Source of the DNA: an uncultured Saprospiraceae bacterium
Lineage (GTDB): Bacteria; Bacteroidota; Bacteroidia; Chitinophagales; Saprospiraceae
Direction: 5' to 3'
DNA: 42,710 nt
Assembly: GCA_937924805.1 (NCBI GenBank)
Contig: CALDTZ010000122.1
Span: 1-42,710 of the forward strand
Each line of letters starts with the position of its first letter. Position 1 is the stretch's first letter. Below are positions 25,701 through 33,331 of this stretch, piece by piece. The notes under the pieces are model-generated. The model made no database searches. It saw only the letters and a list, made by a program, of their open reading frames with translations, and was not told where the DNA came from. Both the position numbers and the translations under genes were made by a program.

Positions 25701-26597
25701 TTATTTGGTAAAGCTATAAAAAACGCGCTCTTTATAACTTTTCCCTTTCTTCAAAATGATGTTCGGAAAATGGGTATTCGCCATACTATCAGGATTTGCT
25801 TGTGGCTCAAAACAAAAAAATCGACCATTGCCTGTGTAAAATTGCATACCAGCCTGGGAGCACTTACAAGTCATTACTAGACCTGTCAAATTGCTTTTTG
25901 CTTTCGCAAAATATTGATTGGCTTCTGTACTTCGCTTAATAAAATGGTGATCATATATCGTTTCCAATGCGTTTAATTTATTTAAATCAAACTTCGTATT
26001 TAGGACAGAATGAATTTCACCTGTAGGTATCTTGTTCTTATCTAAGGGAAGAAATTGATCCGCCTTGATTTGAAAGCTATGGTTTGATAGATCATGAGTA
26101 CCATCTAGATTAAAGTACCCGTGTGTAGTAAGATTTATTGGACAGTCTTCTGTTGTTTCCACTTTATATTCAATCGATAGCATGCCATCAATGATTTGAT
26201 AGGTCACGACAAAAATTCTTTTTCCCGGAAAACCATCATCTTTTGAATCTAGACTAACTTTAAATATTACTTTTTCCTGTGTTTGAGTTACTATCTCCCA
26301 TATCTGCATATGCAACCCTTTTTCTCCAGAATGAAGTAAGGAAGAGCCTTCATTGGAGTCAAAAGTATATGATTTCTGATTAACTAAAAAATGACTTTGT
26401 GAAATCCGATTAGCAACTGGACCAATAATAGCACCCGTATATTTTCGTTTTTCTAAATAAGAATCATCGGTAGGATAATGCTCGTGAATTTCTAAGCCTC
26501 CTTGGATTGGAAGATATTTAAGACTACAAATTCTAGCTCCTAAGCTAGACAATTCTAACCTAAGACTACTAGATTGTATTACACACCTTGTAAACAA
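25701..26597 (-). CDS. Aldose 1-epimerase (galactose mutarotase family)
   Basis: The 298-residue enzyme interconverts alpha and beta anomers of a hexose. Family residues are visible: GPVANRISQSHF near 61-72, LLHSGEKGLHMQIW, the catalytic His in NLTTHGYFNLDG and the catalytic Glu in CFEPQANPDS. No signal peptide is seen, so it is cytoplasmic. It lies between rpmH and rnpA, which are usually adjacent in bacteria, with 49 and 7 nt gaps. Base composition and codon use look like the neighbours. The exact sugar is unknown; the symbol galM would be an overcall. Confidence 0.9.
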   Translation of the reverse strand: MFTRCVIQSSSLRLELSSLGARICSLKYLPIQGGLEIHEHYPTDDSYLEKRKYTGAIIGPVANRISQSHFLVNQKSYTFDSNEGSSLLHSGEKGLHMQIWEIVTQTQEKVIFKVSLDSKDDGFPGKRIFVVTYQIIDGMLSIEYKVETTEDCPINLTTHGYFNLDGTHDLSNHSFQIKADQFLPLDKNKIPTGEIHSVLNTKFDLNKLNALETIYDHHFIKRSTEANQYFAKAKSNLTGLVMTCKCSQAGMQFYTGNGRFFCFEPQANPDSMANTHFPNIILKKGKSYKERVFYSFTK

Positions 26598-26646
26598 ATG
26601 TGTTTATTTATCAAAATGAAATAAAGAAATTAGGATGCTGAAGAGA

Positions 26647-26802
26647 TTATTTCAATCTTCTTTCGTCTGAAACAGACAATTTAGCACGGCCTTTAGCTCT
26701 TCTTCTCGACAATAATTTTCTACCGCTTTTCGAAGCCATTCTAGCTCTAAAACCGTGTTTGTTTTTCCTCTTTCTTCTGGAAGGCTGATACGTCCGCTTC
26801 AT
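26647..26802 (-). CDS. rpmH: 50S ribosomal protein L34
   Basis: The short frame encodes 51 residues: [20 protein letters not shown], then [19 protein letters not shown] and a C-terminal extension [12 protein letters not shown]. The first 45 residues are the near-invariant L34 sequence; the slightly longer tail is common in this phylum. It binds 23S rRNA in the large subunit. A textbook promoter lies 45 nt upstream (26847-26877). Confidence 0.98.
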   Translation of the reverse strand: MKRTYQPSRRKRKNKHGFRARMASKSGRKLLSRRRAKGRAKLSVSDERRLK

Positions 26803-26846
26803 TATCTATGTGTTTTAAATATTTTATCCTTTTGTCAAAAGTGCTG

Positions 26847-26877
26847 CAAATATAGTGTTATTTATTAGATAAACAAA
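26847..26877 (-). promoter_or_regulatory. Strong Bacteroidota-type promoter for rpmH
   Basis: On the minus strand, TTTG (26874-26877) and TATATTTG (26847-26854) are separated by exactly 19 nt, a complete consensus match. The predicted start is near 26840, about 38 nt before the rpmH ATG. It lies in the 81-nt gap after rho, where no terminator is visible. Confidence 0.75.
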
Positions 26878-26883
26878 TAGCAT

Positions 26884-28560
26884 TTAGCTATTCATTGATA
26901 CTAAAAACTCTTCGTTTGTTGTTGTTGATTTCAGATGACCTCTAATAAAACGCATAGCTTCGTCTGCTTTCATGTCTCCTAAATGTTCTCTCAAGATAAA
27001 CATACGTTTGAGTGTAACCTCATCATAGAGTAACTCTTCTCTACGTGTACTTGACTTGTTCAAATCAATAGCTGGATACAATCGCTTGTTTGCTAAGCCT
27101 CTATCCAATTGAAGTTCCATGTTACCTGTACCTTTAAATTCTTCAAAGATTACTTCATCCATTTTTGACCCGGTATCCGTAAGTGCTGTAGCTAATATCG
27201 TTAATGAACCACCATTTTCAATATTTCTAGCTGCTCCGAAAAATTTCTTTGGTTTCTGTAATGCATTTGCTTCTACACCACCAGAAAGTACTTTTCCTGA
27301 AGAAGGTGAAACCGTGTTATATGCTCTAGCCAATCTCGTTATCGAATCCAATAAGATGACAACATCATGACCGCATTCAACCATTCTTTTAGCTTTTTCA
27401 ATCACAATATTTGCTACCCTAACATGATTTTCTGCTGGCATATCAAAAGTAGATGCAATTACTTCTGCATTTACACTTCTAGCCATATCTGTAACTTCTT
27501 CTGGTCTTTCATCGATGAGAAGTACAATAAGGTAGCACTCAGGATGATTTGTTGCAATTGAATTTGCAACATCTTTAAGTAAAAAAGTCTTACCAGTTTT
27601 TGGCTGGGCTACAAATAAACCTCTTTGTCCTTTTCCTATTGGTGAAAACAAATCGATCATTCTTGCACCATAATCTTTTCCTGCTGGATGAGATGTTAAT
27701 TTAAATTTTTCATCCGGAAATAGTGGTGTTAAATAATCAAAAGGTACTCTTTCTCTTATTTTTGCTGGCTCTAAACCATTAATATTCGATACTCTTAATA
27801 AAGCAAAATACTTTTCTCCTTCTTTCGGAGGTCTGATTGCTCCTTTAACTAGATCTCCAGTTTTTAAGCCAAACAATTTTACTTGCGACGGTGACACATA
27901 AATATCATCAGGACTTGTCAAATAATTATAATCGGCAGATCGTAAAAAACCATAACCATCCGGCATCATTTCTAGGATTCCTTCACCTTCGATTAGACCA
28001 TCAAGATCTAAATTAAAGACAGGTTCAGCAGGCTTGTTTGGTTTCCGATCATTATTTCTATCGTTTGGACGAGTTTCGTTTCTATTCTCGTTCCGATTAT
28101 CATTCCGATTATCTTGTCTATTATTGTTTTGTTTTTTATCGGTAGAAGGCTTACGGTCTTTTTTCTGACGATCCCCCGTATTTTGATTCCGTTGTTGTCC
28201 TTCGTTTTTAGGGTTTCTATTTTCTTGCTTCTTCGTCTCCGGCTTTGTATTTGATTCTTTTTTCTCAGATTTATTTTCAGCTGGTTTAGCTTCAACTTTA
28301 TCTTCTTTTCTCGGTCTAGGTTGAGTCTTGGGTCTAGCTTTAGATTGAGGTTTAGGCTTTGGTTTAGCTACCGCTTCCTTTTTAGGCTTTGTTGGCATCG
28401 TACTTTTTACAGCTTCTTTGCCTACAACAGCTTGATGATCTAGAATCTTATAAATTAAATCTTGCTTACTCAATCGTTTGTAAGCCTTTAATTCCAGTTT
28501 TTCAGCTAGATCCTTAAGTTCAGGAACTAACATTTCATTTAATTGTAGAATATCGTACAT
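26884..28560 (-). CDS. rho: Transcription termination factor Rho with large disordered insert
   Basis: The 558-residue hexameric RNA helicase terminates transcription. The N-terminal helical (Rho_N/SAP-like) segment spans 1-45. The OB/cold-shock RNA-binding domain lies at about 187-262 ([18 protein letters not shown]). The RecA-like ATPase has Walker A AQPKTGKT at 318-325, Walker [17 protein letters not shown] and the secondary-site loops of the family. Residues about 52-180 are an insert rich in Lys, Pro, Asn, Arg and Asp with DNRN-type repeats around 149-162, predicted to be disordered. E. coli Rho is about 419 residues and lacks it. The gene diverges from serS and has its own promoter with a leader of about 110 nt. 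Confidence 0.97.
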   Translation of the reverse strand: MYDILQLNEMLVPELKDLAEKLELKAYKRLSKQDLIYKILDHQAVVGKEAVKSTMPTKPKKEAVAKPKPKPQSKARPKTQPRPRKEDKVEAKPAENKSEKKESNTKPETKKQENRNPKNEGQQRNQNTGDRQKKDRKPSTDKKQNNNRQDNRNDNRNENRNETRPNDRNNDRKPNKPAEPVFNLDLDGLIEGEGILEMMPDGYGFLRSADYNYLTSPDDIYVSPSQVKLFGLKTGDLVKGAIRPPKEGEKYFALLRVSNINGLEPAKIRERVPFDYLTPLFPDEKFKLTSHPAGKDYGARMIDLFSPIGKGQRGLFVAQPKTGKTFLLKDVANSIATNHPECYLIVLLIDERPEEVTDMARSVNAEVIASTFDMPAENHVRVANIVIEKAKRMVECGHDVVILLDSITRLARAYNTVSPSSGKVLSGGVEANALQKPKKFFGAARNIENGGSLTILATALTDTGSKMDEVIFEEFKGTGNMELQLDRGLANKRLYPAIDLNKSSTRREELLYDEVTLKRMFILREHLGDMKADEAMRFIRGHLKSTTTNEEFLVSMNS

Positions 28561-28678
28561 AGCTAATAGTAAATTATGGAAATATAATTTTTATCTGTAA
28601 TAAAATCTAAAAGTAGTTTATTGGAGACTTTAGAGGGAAACACTGAGTGTATAAATATCGTGGGCGTGTCTCTGCGTG

Positions 28679-28708
28679 CAAATATATATTTATTATTTGA
28701 AACGCAAA
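28679..28708 (-). promoter_or_regulatory. Promoter for rho
   Basis: On the minus strand, TTTG (28705-28708) lies 18 nt before TATATTTG (28679-28686). The predicted start near 28672 gives an untranslated leader of about 110 nt before the rho ATG at 28560. Confidence 0.7.
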
Positions 28709-28712
28709 GCCA

Positions 28713-28720
28713 TATATTTG
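28713..28720 (+). promoter_or_regulatory. Probable -7 box of the serS promoter
   Basis: TATATTTG matches TAnnTTTG and predicts a start near 28727, about 33 nt before the serS ATG. No perfect -33 TTTG is at the right distance; TTTA at 28689-28692 is 20 nt away. That would lie inside the rho promoter on the other strand. Confidence 0.45.
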
Positions 28721-28759
28721 CTAAATAAATATTAAAAGACACATTAAGTAATATTAGCA

Positions 28760-30040
28760 ATGTTAAGACCAGAATTTATTAGAACCAATTTAGAATTGGT
28801 TCGATCAGGATTAAGAAAAAGAGCTTGGAAGGAAGAAGCCATTAAGGTTTTGGATGAAGTCATACGATTAGATGATGAACGAAAAAACGTCCAAACAATC
28901 ATGGATAGTGATTTATCAAAAGTAAATACACTTTCATCCCAAGTAGGTTCATTATACAAATCGGGTAAAAGAGCTGAAGCAGATGTAATCAAAGATCAAG
29001 TTACATCTATAAAGACTTCGATAAAAGAAACTCAAGAAAAACTACACAAGATTGTAACATCATTAGAAGGTCATTTGCTTACGATACCAAATCATGCACA
29101 TGATTCTGTACCACAAGGCACCTCAGAGGAAGATAACGAAGTTTATAAAGCTTGGGGTTCTGATCTTCCGACACTTGACAAAGAGGCATTAGCCCATTGG
29201 GATATTGCTGAAAAATATAATATTGTTGATTTTAAGTTAGGTGTAAAAATAACAGGTGCTGGGTTTCCAGTATTCAGAGGTAAAGGGTCAAAACTTCAAC
29301 GAGCACTTATTAACTTCTTTTTAGATGAAGCTACCGAAGCTGGTTATGAAGAATTTGTCGCCCCTTTATTGGTCAACGAAGAAAGCGCTAGAGGAACGGG
29401 TAACCTTCCTGACAAAGAAGGTCAAATGTATCACTGTGAAAAAGACAATTTATACTTAATACCGACAGCAGAATTACCCCTGACAAATGTTCATAGAAAC
29501 GTAATCCTGGATGAAAAAGACTTTCCATTAAAACTAACAGGTTATACTCCTTGCTTTCGTAGAGAAGCTGGTTCTTATGGCTCTGATGTTAAAGGATTAA
29601 ATCGCGTTCATCAATTTGATAAAATCGAAATTGTACAAATAGAACATCCTGAAAGGTCATACAACACTCAAGTAGAAATGCTCAATCATGTAGAAAGCCT
29701 TTTAAAAAAATTGGAACTGCCTTACCGAATTTTACGTTTATGTGGTGGAGACTTGACGTTTGCGTCGGCATTAACCTATGATTTCGAAGTATATGCTGCT
29801 GGACAAAAGAGATGGTTAGAAGTAAGTTCAGTATCGAATTTCGAAACCTATCAAAGTAATCGACTCAAACTTAGGTACAAAGATCAGCAAGGAAAAAAAC
29901 ATTTAGCACATACACTAAATGGAAGTGCTTTGGCACTAGCTAGAATTATCGCAGCATTGTTAGAAAACAATCAAACGAAAGAAGGCATTAAAATACCAAA
30001 AGTACTCGTTCCTTATACTGGGTTTGAATGGATTAATTAA
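28760..30040 (+). CDS. serS: Seryl-tRNA synthetase
   Basis: The 426-residue class II synthetase charges tRNA-Ser. The N-terminal long coiled-coil arm (about 1-110) opens MLRPEFIRTNLELVRSGL. The catalytic domain has TAELPLTNVHRN, motif 2 in FRREAGSYGSDVKGLNRVHQ with the following FDKIEIV, and motif 3 in LNGSALALARIIAALLEN. Length and ends are normal. The gene is first of a plus-strand operon with the peptidase (19 nt gap) and frr. One of its substrates, tRNA-Ser(GGA), is encoded at 42136-42223. Confidence 0.98.
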   Translation: MLRPEFIRTNLELVRSGLRKRAWKEEAIKVLDEVIRLDDERKNVQTIMDSDLSKVNTLSSQVGSLYKSGKRAEADVIKDQVTSIKTSIKETQEKLHKIVTSLEGHLLTIPNHAHDSVPQGTSEEDNEVYKAWGSDLPTLDKEALAHWDIAEKYNIVDFKLGVKITGAGFPVFRGKGSKLQRALINFFLDEATEAGYEEFVAPLLVNEESARGTGNLPDKEGQMYHCEKDNLYLIPTAELPLTNVHRNVILDEKDFPLKLTGYTPCFRREAGSYGSDVKGLNRVHQFDKIEIVQIEHPERSYNTQVEMLNHVESLLKKLELPYRILRLCGGDLTFASALTYDFEVYAAGQKRWLEVSSVSNFETYQSNRLKLRYKDQQGKKHLAHTLNGSALALARIIAALLENNQTKEGIKIPKVLVPYTGFEWIN

Positions 30041-30059
30041 CAAAAATTGAATTAGAAAC

Positions 30060-30746
30060 ATGTTTTATTTTATTATTATCGGGGTATTTTCCCTTATCGG
30101 AATGGTGGTTGGAAACCGACTAAAAAGTAAATTTAAATTTTACAGCCAAAAACCAATTACTGGCAATATGAGTGGCGCGGAGATTGCACAAAAAATGCTA
30201 AGTCACTATGGTGTCAATGATGTAAAGATCGTACAAGGTCAAGGATTTTTATCCGACCACTACAACCCGCTGTCCAAAGTCATATCATTAAGTCCAGATG
30301 TTTTTCAAGGAAGAAATATATCTGCAGCAGCTGTCGCTGCGCATGAATGTGGTCACGCAGTTCAACATGCAAATTCATATAGCATGCTTAAGTTAAGATC
30401 TGGTCTTGTACCAGTAATGAAGGCAAGTTCTAGTATTCAGCAGTTCCTATTTATGGGAATGATGGTAGGTATGGGTGCTGGATTTGGAGGTAATATATTT
30501 ATCCTTGTACTGATGGCAACTTTTGGCGTAACGGCTCTATTTAGTTTAATTACTTTACCTGTTGAGTTTGATGCTAGTCGTAGAGCATTAGCATGGTTAG
30601 ATAATACAGGAATTACCCAAGGAGAACAATATGATGGTGCAAAAGATGCATTATGGTGGGCAGCTATGACATATGTTGTTTCTGCACTTTCAGCATTAGT
30701 TGTATTTTTATATTTCTTTTTGCAATTTATGGGAAACAACGATTAA
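30060..30746 (+). CDS. Neutral zinc metallopeptidase, YugP type (PF04298-like)
   Basis: The 228-residue membrane protein has an N-terminal membrane segment (FYFIIIGVFSLIGMVVG), a zinc motif HECGH at 95-99 within AAAVAAHECGHAVQHAN, and two hydrophobic segments at about 135-180 and 200-225. The family pattern LSDHYNPLSKVISLSPDVF and VEFDASRRALAWL is complete. The fold groups with membrane M48-like peptidases; the substrate is unknown. It lies between serS and frr, a position that suggests only constitutive expression. Confidence 0.92.
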   Translation: MFYFIIIGVFSLIGMVVGNRLKSKFKFYSQKPITGNMSGAEIAQKMLSHYGVNDVKIVQGQGFLSDHYNPLSKVISLSPDVFQGRNISAAAVAAHECGHAVQHANSYSMLKLRSGLVPVMKASSSIQQFLFMGMMVGMGAGFGGNIFILVLMATFGVTALFSLITLPVEFDASRRALAWLDNTGITQGEQYDGAKDALWWAAMTYVVSALSALVVFLYFFLQFMGNND

Positions 30747-30789
30747 TTAATCGTCGATTCAATTTTATAAGAAAATTATTTTAGACATA

Positions 30790-31347
30790 ATGAATATTGA
30801 AAATATTGTAGTTGAAGGCACCGAAAAGATGAACAAATCTATTGATCATTTAAAAAGTGAGCTATCAAAAATTAGAGCAGGTAGAGCCAATGTAGGCATG
30901 CTTGATGGTATTATGGTTGATTATTATAATACACCTACAAAACTTAGTCAAGTTGCAAACCTTAGTACCCCTGATTCTAAAACGATAAGCATGCAACCAT
31001 GGGAGAAAGGTATGCTTGCCGTTATCGAACAAGCTATTTTTGCAGCAAACCTAGGTCTTACACCAATGAATGATGGTGAATTTATCAGAATCAGTATTCC
31101 GCCATTGACGGAAGAAAGAAGAAAAGAACTAGTAAAACAATGTAAAGGACTAGCAGAAGAAGCGAAGGTGGGTTTGAGAAACGAACGTTCAAAATTGATG
31201 CAAGTAATCAAACAAGAAGTTAAAGATGGCTACCCTGAAGATATGGGTAAGAAGCGAGAAACGGAAGTTCAAAACCTTACGAACTCATTTGGAGTTGTGG
31301 TTGACAAACTTATCGTAGCAAAGGAAGCTGATATTATGAAAGTATAA
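30790..31347 (+). CDS. frr: Ribosome recycling factor
   Basis: The 185-residue factor, together with EF-G, splits the post-termination ribosome. Signatures are LSKIRAGRANVGMLDGIMVD, TPTKLSQVANLS, PWEKGMLAVIEQAI, the IRISIPPLTEERRKELVKQ segment and the C-terminal helix with VDKLIVAKEADIMKV. Its stop is one nucleotide from the stop of the convergent downstream gene. A 12-bp inverted repeat at 31357-31389 may stabilise or end its transcript. Confidence 0.98.
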   Translation: MNIENIVVEGTEKMNKSIDHLKSELSKIRAGRANVGMLDGIMVDYYNTPTKLSQVANLSTPDSKTISMQPWEKGMLAVIEQAIFAANLGLTPMNDGEFIRISIPPLTEERRKELVKQCKGLAEEAKVGLRNERSKLMQVIKQEVKDGYPEDMGKKRETEVQNLTNSFGVVVDKLIVAKEADIMKV

Positions 31348-31348
31348 A

Positions 31349-32167
31349 TTACAATTTGATGGGTAATATTTTAATCGTATTACCCATCATTTGGAATAAT
31401 TTATTGTTAACTAAAATGCTTGGTTTTTCATCAAGACATTCCCCTTCTAATAGATATTTTACATCTTCAGGCATTTTCCTTTGTTGTTTATATAGATGTC
31501 CATTTTTACAGTAAAACAAAAACCCTTTTTTTGAGAGAATCATTGGGTGTGTTATTTCTTCATGATACAAATACTCCCCTACTTTAGAGTAGACAAATAG
31601 ATTCTTATCATTATAAATGAAAATATTTTCATCTTTTACCTTCATTTCATAGTCTCCCAAATTATCAAAAATCTCTCGTATGCGGTAGTTGGTTCGTGCT
31701 TGATTATTATTCACATTTGTTTCAATAATTTGTCTGTTATCAGTATCTAACATCCACAAATTATCATTCTTAGAATAGTCAACACTTGATATATTCCAAA
31801 ATCCTAGCTCATCGAGCGGAATTGACTCTAAAAGCCCTAATTCATTATCAAGGATAAAAACGATTTGATTCGATTTTGAGAAAATAAAAATTTTATGGAA
31901 ACTATTTACGCCAAAATCGTCTATGGAAATTCCATTGGGTGATTTGAAGGAACAAATTATTTGTCCATTTTTAAATTTATAAAGCGTCTGGTTGTCTTCA
32001 CATAAACTATAATAATTGTCTAATAAATCTACATCAAATTTATTTGAAGAAAAAACACATGCAGGTAAACTGTCTACCTGAGAATAACCATCAAACGCCA
32101 AAAAAGCAACGTAAATGGCAATAAAGAGTCGTTTATATGTTTGTTTTAATCGAAGTGCCAGTATCAT
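31349..32167 (-). CDS. Secreted protein of unknown function, possibly beta-propeller
   Basis: The 272-residue product has an N-terminal signal peptide (RLFIAIYVAFLAFDGYSQ). It is followed by repeating short beta-strand units of the kind seen in six-bladed propellers (FGVNSFHKIFIFSKSNQ, VDYSKNDNLWMLDTDNRQ, KDENIFIYNDKNLFVYSK). I do not recognise the family. The start ATG (32167) overlaps the 3' end of lpxH by 35 nt; no later start would keep the signal peptide. It is thus probably translated from the lpxH transcript. The 3' coding end contains one arm pair of the 31357-31389 inverted repeat. Confidence 0.7.
   Translation of the reverse strand: MILALRLKQTYKRLFIAIYVAFLAFDGYSQVDSLPACVFSSNKFDVDLLDNYYSLCEDNQTLYKFKNGQIICSFKSPNGISIDDFGVNSFHKIFIFSKSNQIVFILDNELGLLESIPLDELGFWNISSVDYSKNDNLWMLDTDNRQIIETNVNNNQARTNYRIREIFDNLGDYEMKVKDENIFIYNDKNLFVYSKVGEYLYHEEITHPMILSKKGFLFYCKNGHLYKQQRKMPEDVKYLLEGECLDEKPSILVNNKLFQMMGNTIKILPIKL
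31357..31389. repeat. 12-bp inverted repeat at the convergent frr / secreted-protein 3' ends
   Basis: TGATGGGTAATA (31357-31368) pairs perfectly with TATTACCCATCA (31378-31389) around a 9-nt loop. It lies 10 nt after the frr stop and inside the last codons of the convergent gene. Neither side has a good U tract, so it may be a transcript-protecting stem or a weak terminator. Confidence 0.6.
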
Positions 32168-32909
32168 AATATTGTTCTAACGAAAATCCTTCATCGGTTA
32201 ATATACCATAGGTATAATGATATAAACTATCTCCTAAGTTAAAATAAATCCCGCTTCGCGATTCTAATTTATATTTCATTGGTAAGTGACGGTGGCCAAA
32301 AACAAAGTAATCAACTTGATCGTTTGGATGGTAAGATTCACAAAATTGCACTAACCATTCATCTTTAAAATCAATAAAAACAGGCTTATTTTCGTTCACT
32401 TTTCGACTTTGATTCGAAAAAAACTTCATAATACCAATAGCTGCATTTGGGTGGACCCTAGAAAACAACCATTGACAAACGCTGTTTCTAAATATTTTCT
32501 TTATGAATTTATAACCATAATCTCCAGGTCCTAAACCATCTCCATGACCAACAAATAATGTTTTTCCAAAAGCCGTAATCTCGATAGGATCTTTATGAAC
32601 AGGAATTCCTAAATGATTCTGAAAAAAACCAAACATCCACAAATCATGGTTACCCGTAAATATTTCAATTTCTATTCCTGCATTCTTCAAAGAATAGAGT
32701 GTCGCAATAAACGGCGTAAAATGTATTGGAATTGCATGTTTGTATTCATACCAATAGTCAAATAAATCACCAACAAAGTAAATTTTTGAAGCATCATCTT
32801 TTATTCGATCAAGACATTCAATAATCAATTGCTGTCTATCATCTGATGAATGTAAGGCAGGTCTGCCTAAATGAAAGTCTGAAAAGAAATAAATATTTTG
32901 TCCTGCCAT
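32133..32909 (-). CDS. lpxH: UDP-2,3-diacylglucosamine diphosphatase (LpxH family)
   Basis: The 258-residue metallophosphoesterase hydrolyses UDP-2,3-diacylglucosamine to lipid X in lipid A synthesis. The metal-binding motifs are in order: SDFHLG (Asp11, His13), GDLFDYWYE, GNHDLWMFG, GHGDGLGPGDYGYK and FGHRHLP. The start is taken as ATG 32909 (MAGQNIYFFSDFHLG), which puts the first motif at the normal distance. An upstream in-frame ATG at 32981 would run through a terminator hairpin and is rejected. It is first of a two-gene unit with the secreted protein downstream. Confidence 0.9.
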   Translation of the reverse strand: MAGQNIYFFSDFHLGRPALHSSDDRQQLIIECLDRIKDDASKIYFVGDLFDYWYEYKHAIPIHFTPFIATLYSLKNAGIEIEIFTGNHDLWMFGFFQNHLGIPVHKDPIEITAFGKTLFVGHGDGLGPGDYGYKFIKKIFRNSVCQWLFSRVHPNAAIGIMKFFSNQSRKVNENKPVFIDFKDEWLVQFCESYHPNDQVDYFVFGHRHLPMKYKLESRSGIYFNLGDSLYHYTYGILTDEGFSLEQYYDTGTSIKTNI

Positions 32910-32938
32910 AGTACCCTTTGCACTATAAAGGTAAGCAC

Positions 32939-32946
32939 CAAAATTA
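32939..32946 (-). promoter_or_regulatory. Candidate -7 box for lpxH
   Basis: On the minus strand this reads TAATTTTG, matching TAnnTTTG, and predicts a start near 32932, about 23 nt before the lpxH ATG. No TTTG lies at the -33 position, which falls in the U tract of the terminator just upstream. Confidence 0.35.
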
Positions 32947-32960
32947 AAACGAAAAGGAAT

Positions 32961-32995
32961 AAAAAAATAAAAGCCATCCACATCTGGAGGCTTTT
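32961..32995 (-). terminator. Rho-independent terminator with no known gene upstream
   Basis: On the minus strand, AAAAGCC-TCCA pairs with TGGA-GGCTTTT around a GATG loop with one bulged T. It is followed by the U tract TTTTATTTTTTT. No coding gene on this strand ends upstream of it within the 422-nt gap 32910-33331. Confidence 0.8.
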
Positions 32996-33203
32996 ACAAG
33001 TAATGCTGATCAATTCCTATCTTGACTTACAACTATTTAGACTCAAGATCTTATTCGTGGGTACACAATATTCTGAATTTTAACAGTTTCTTAGATGTTA
33101 AAATTATAAAACACTGATTATCAATGATTAAAACTATGCCAAACTTTAGTGACCCATATTCTAAATAGCTTTATTTATGATTTGAGAGTTTAATTTCATT
33201 GAT
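32996..33203 (-). ncRNA. Candidate small RNA ending at the orphan terminator
   Basis: The candidate runs from a -7 box TATCTTTG (complement of 33210-33217; start predicted near 33203) to the terminator at 32961-32995, about 240 nt in total. It contains a 7-bp inverted repeat ATCTTGA/TCAAGAT (33019-33025 and 33043-33049) and no frame longer than about a dozen codons from an ATG. No known RNA family (SRP, 6S, tmRNA, RNase P) is recognised. No matching -33 element is seen, so the 5' end is uncertain. The rest of the gap, 33218-33331, holds only the leader of the next gene, with a TATATTTA box at 33290-33297. Confidence 0.3.
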
Positions 33204-33331
33204 CCAAAACAAAGATATATGGAAGAATAAAATTTATTAAATACCCGACATATACAAAGTAAATTTATCGGCTAACCGCAATAAACCTTTATATTTAGGG
33301 CACATTTAACCAAATACTAAAATTAAATTAT

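Noticed and set aside
28091..28114. Tandem 12-bp repeats, considered as part of a CRISPR or other repeat array
   Set aside because: Only two adjacent units without spacers, in frame within rho, encoding DNRN repeats.
28563..28760. Open frame of 65 codons between rho and serS on the minus strand
   Set aside because: It coincides with the rho leader and both promoters, with no family resemblance.
32910..32981. Longer N terminus for LpxH starting at 32981
   Set aside because: It would translate the terminator hairpin and U tract (a Phe-rich run) and push the first metal motif too far from the N terminus.
32898..33083. Plus-strand frame of 61 codons in the lpxH upstream gap
   Set aside because: It overlaps the lpxH start and runs antisense through a terminator hairpin; no protein-like features.
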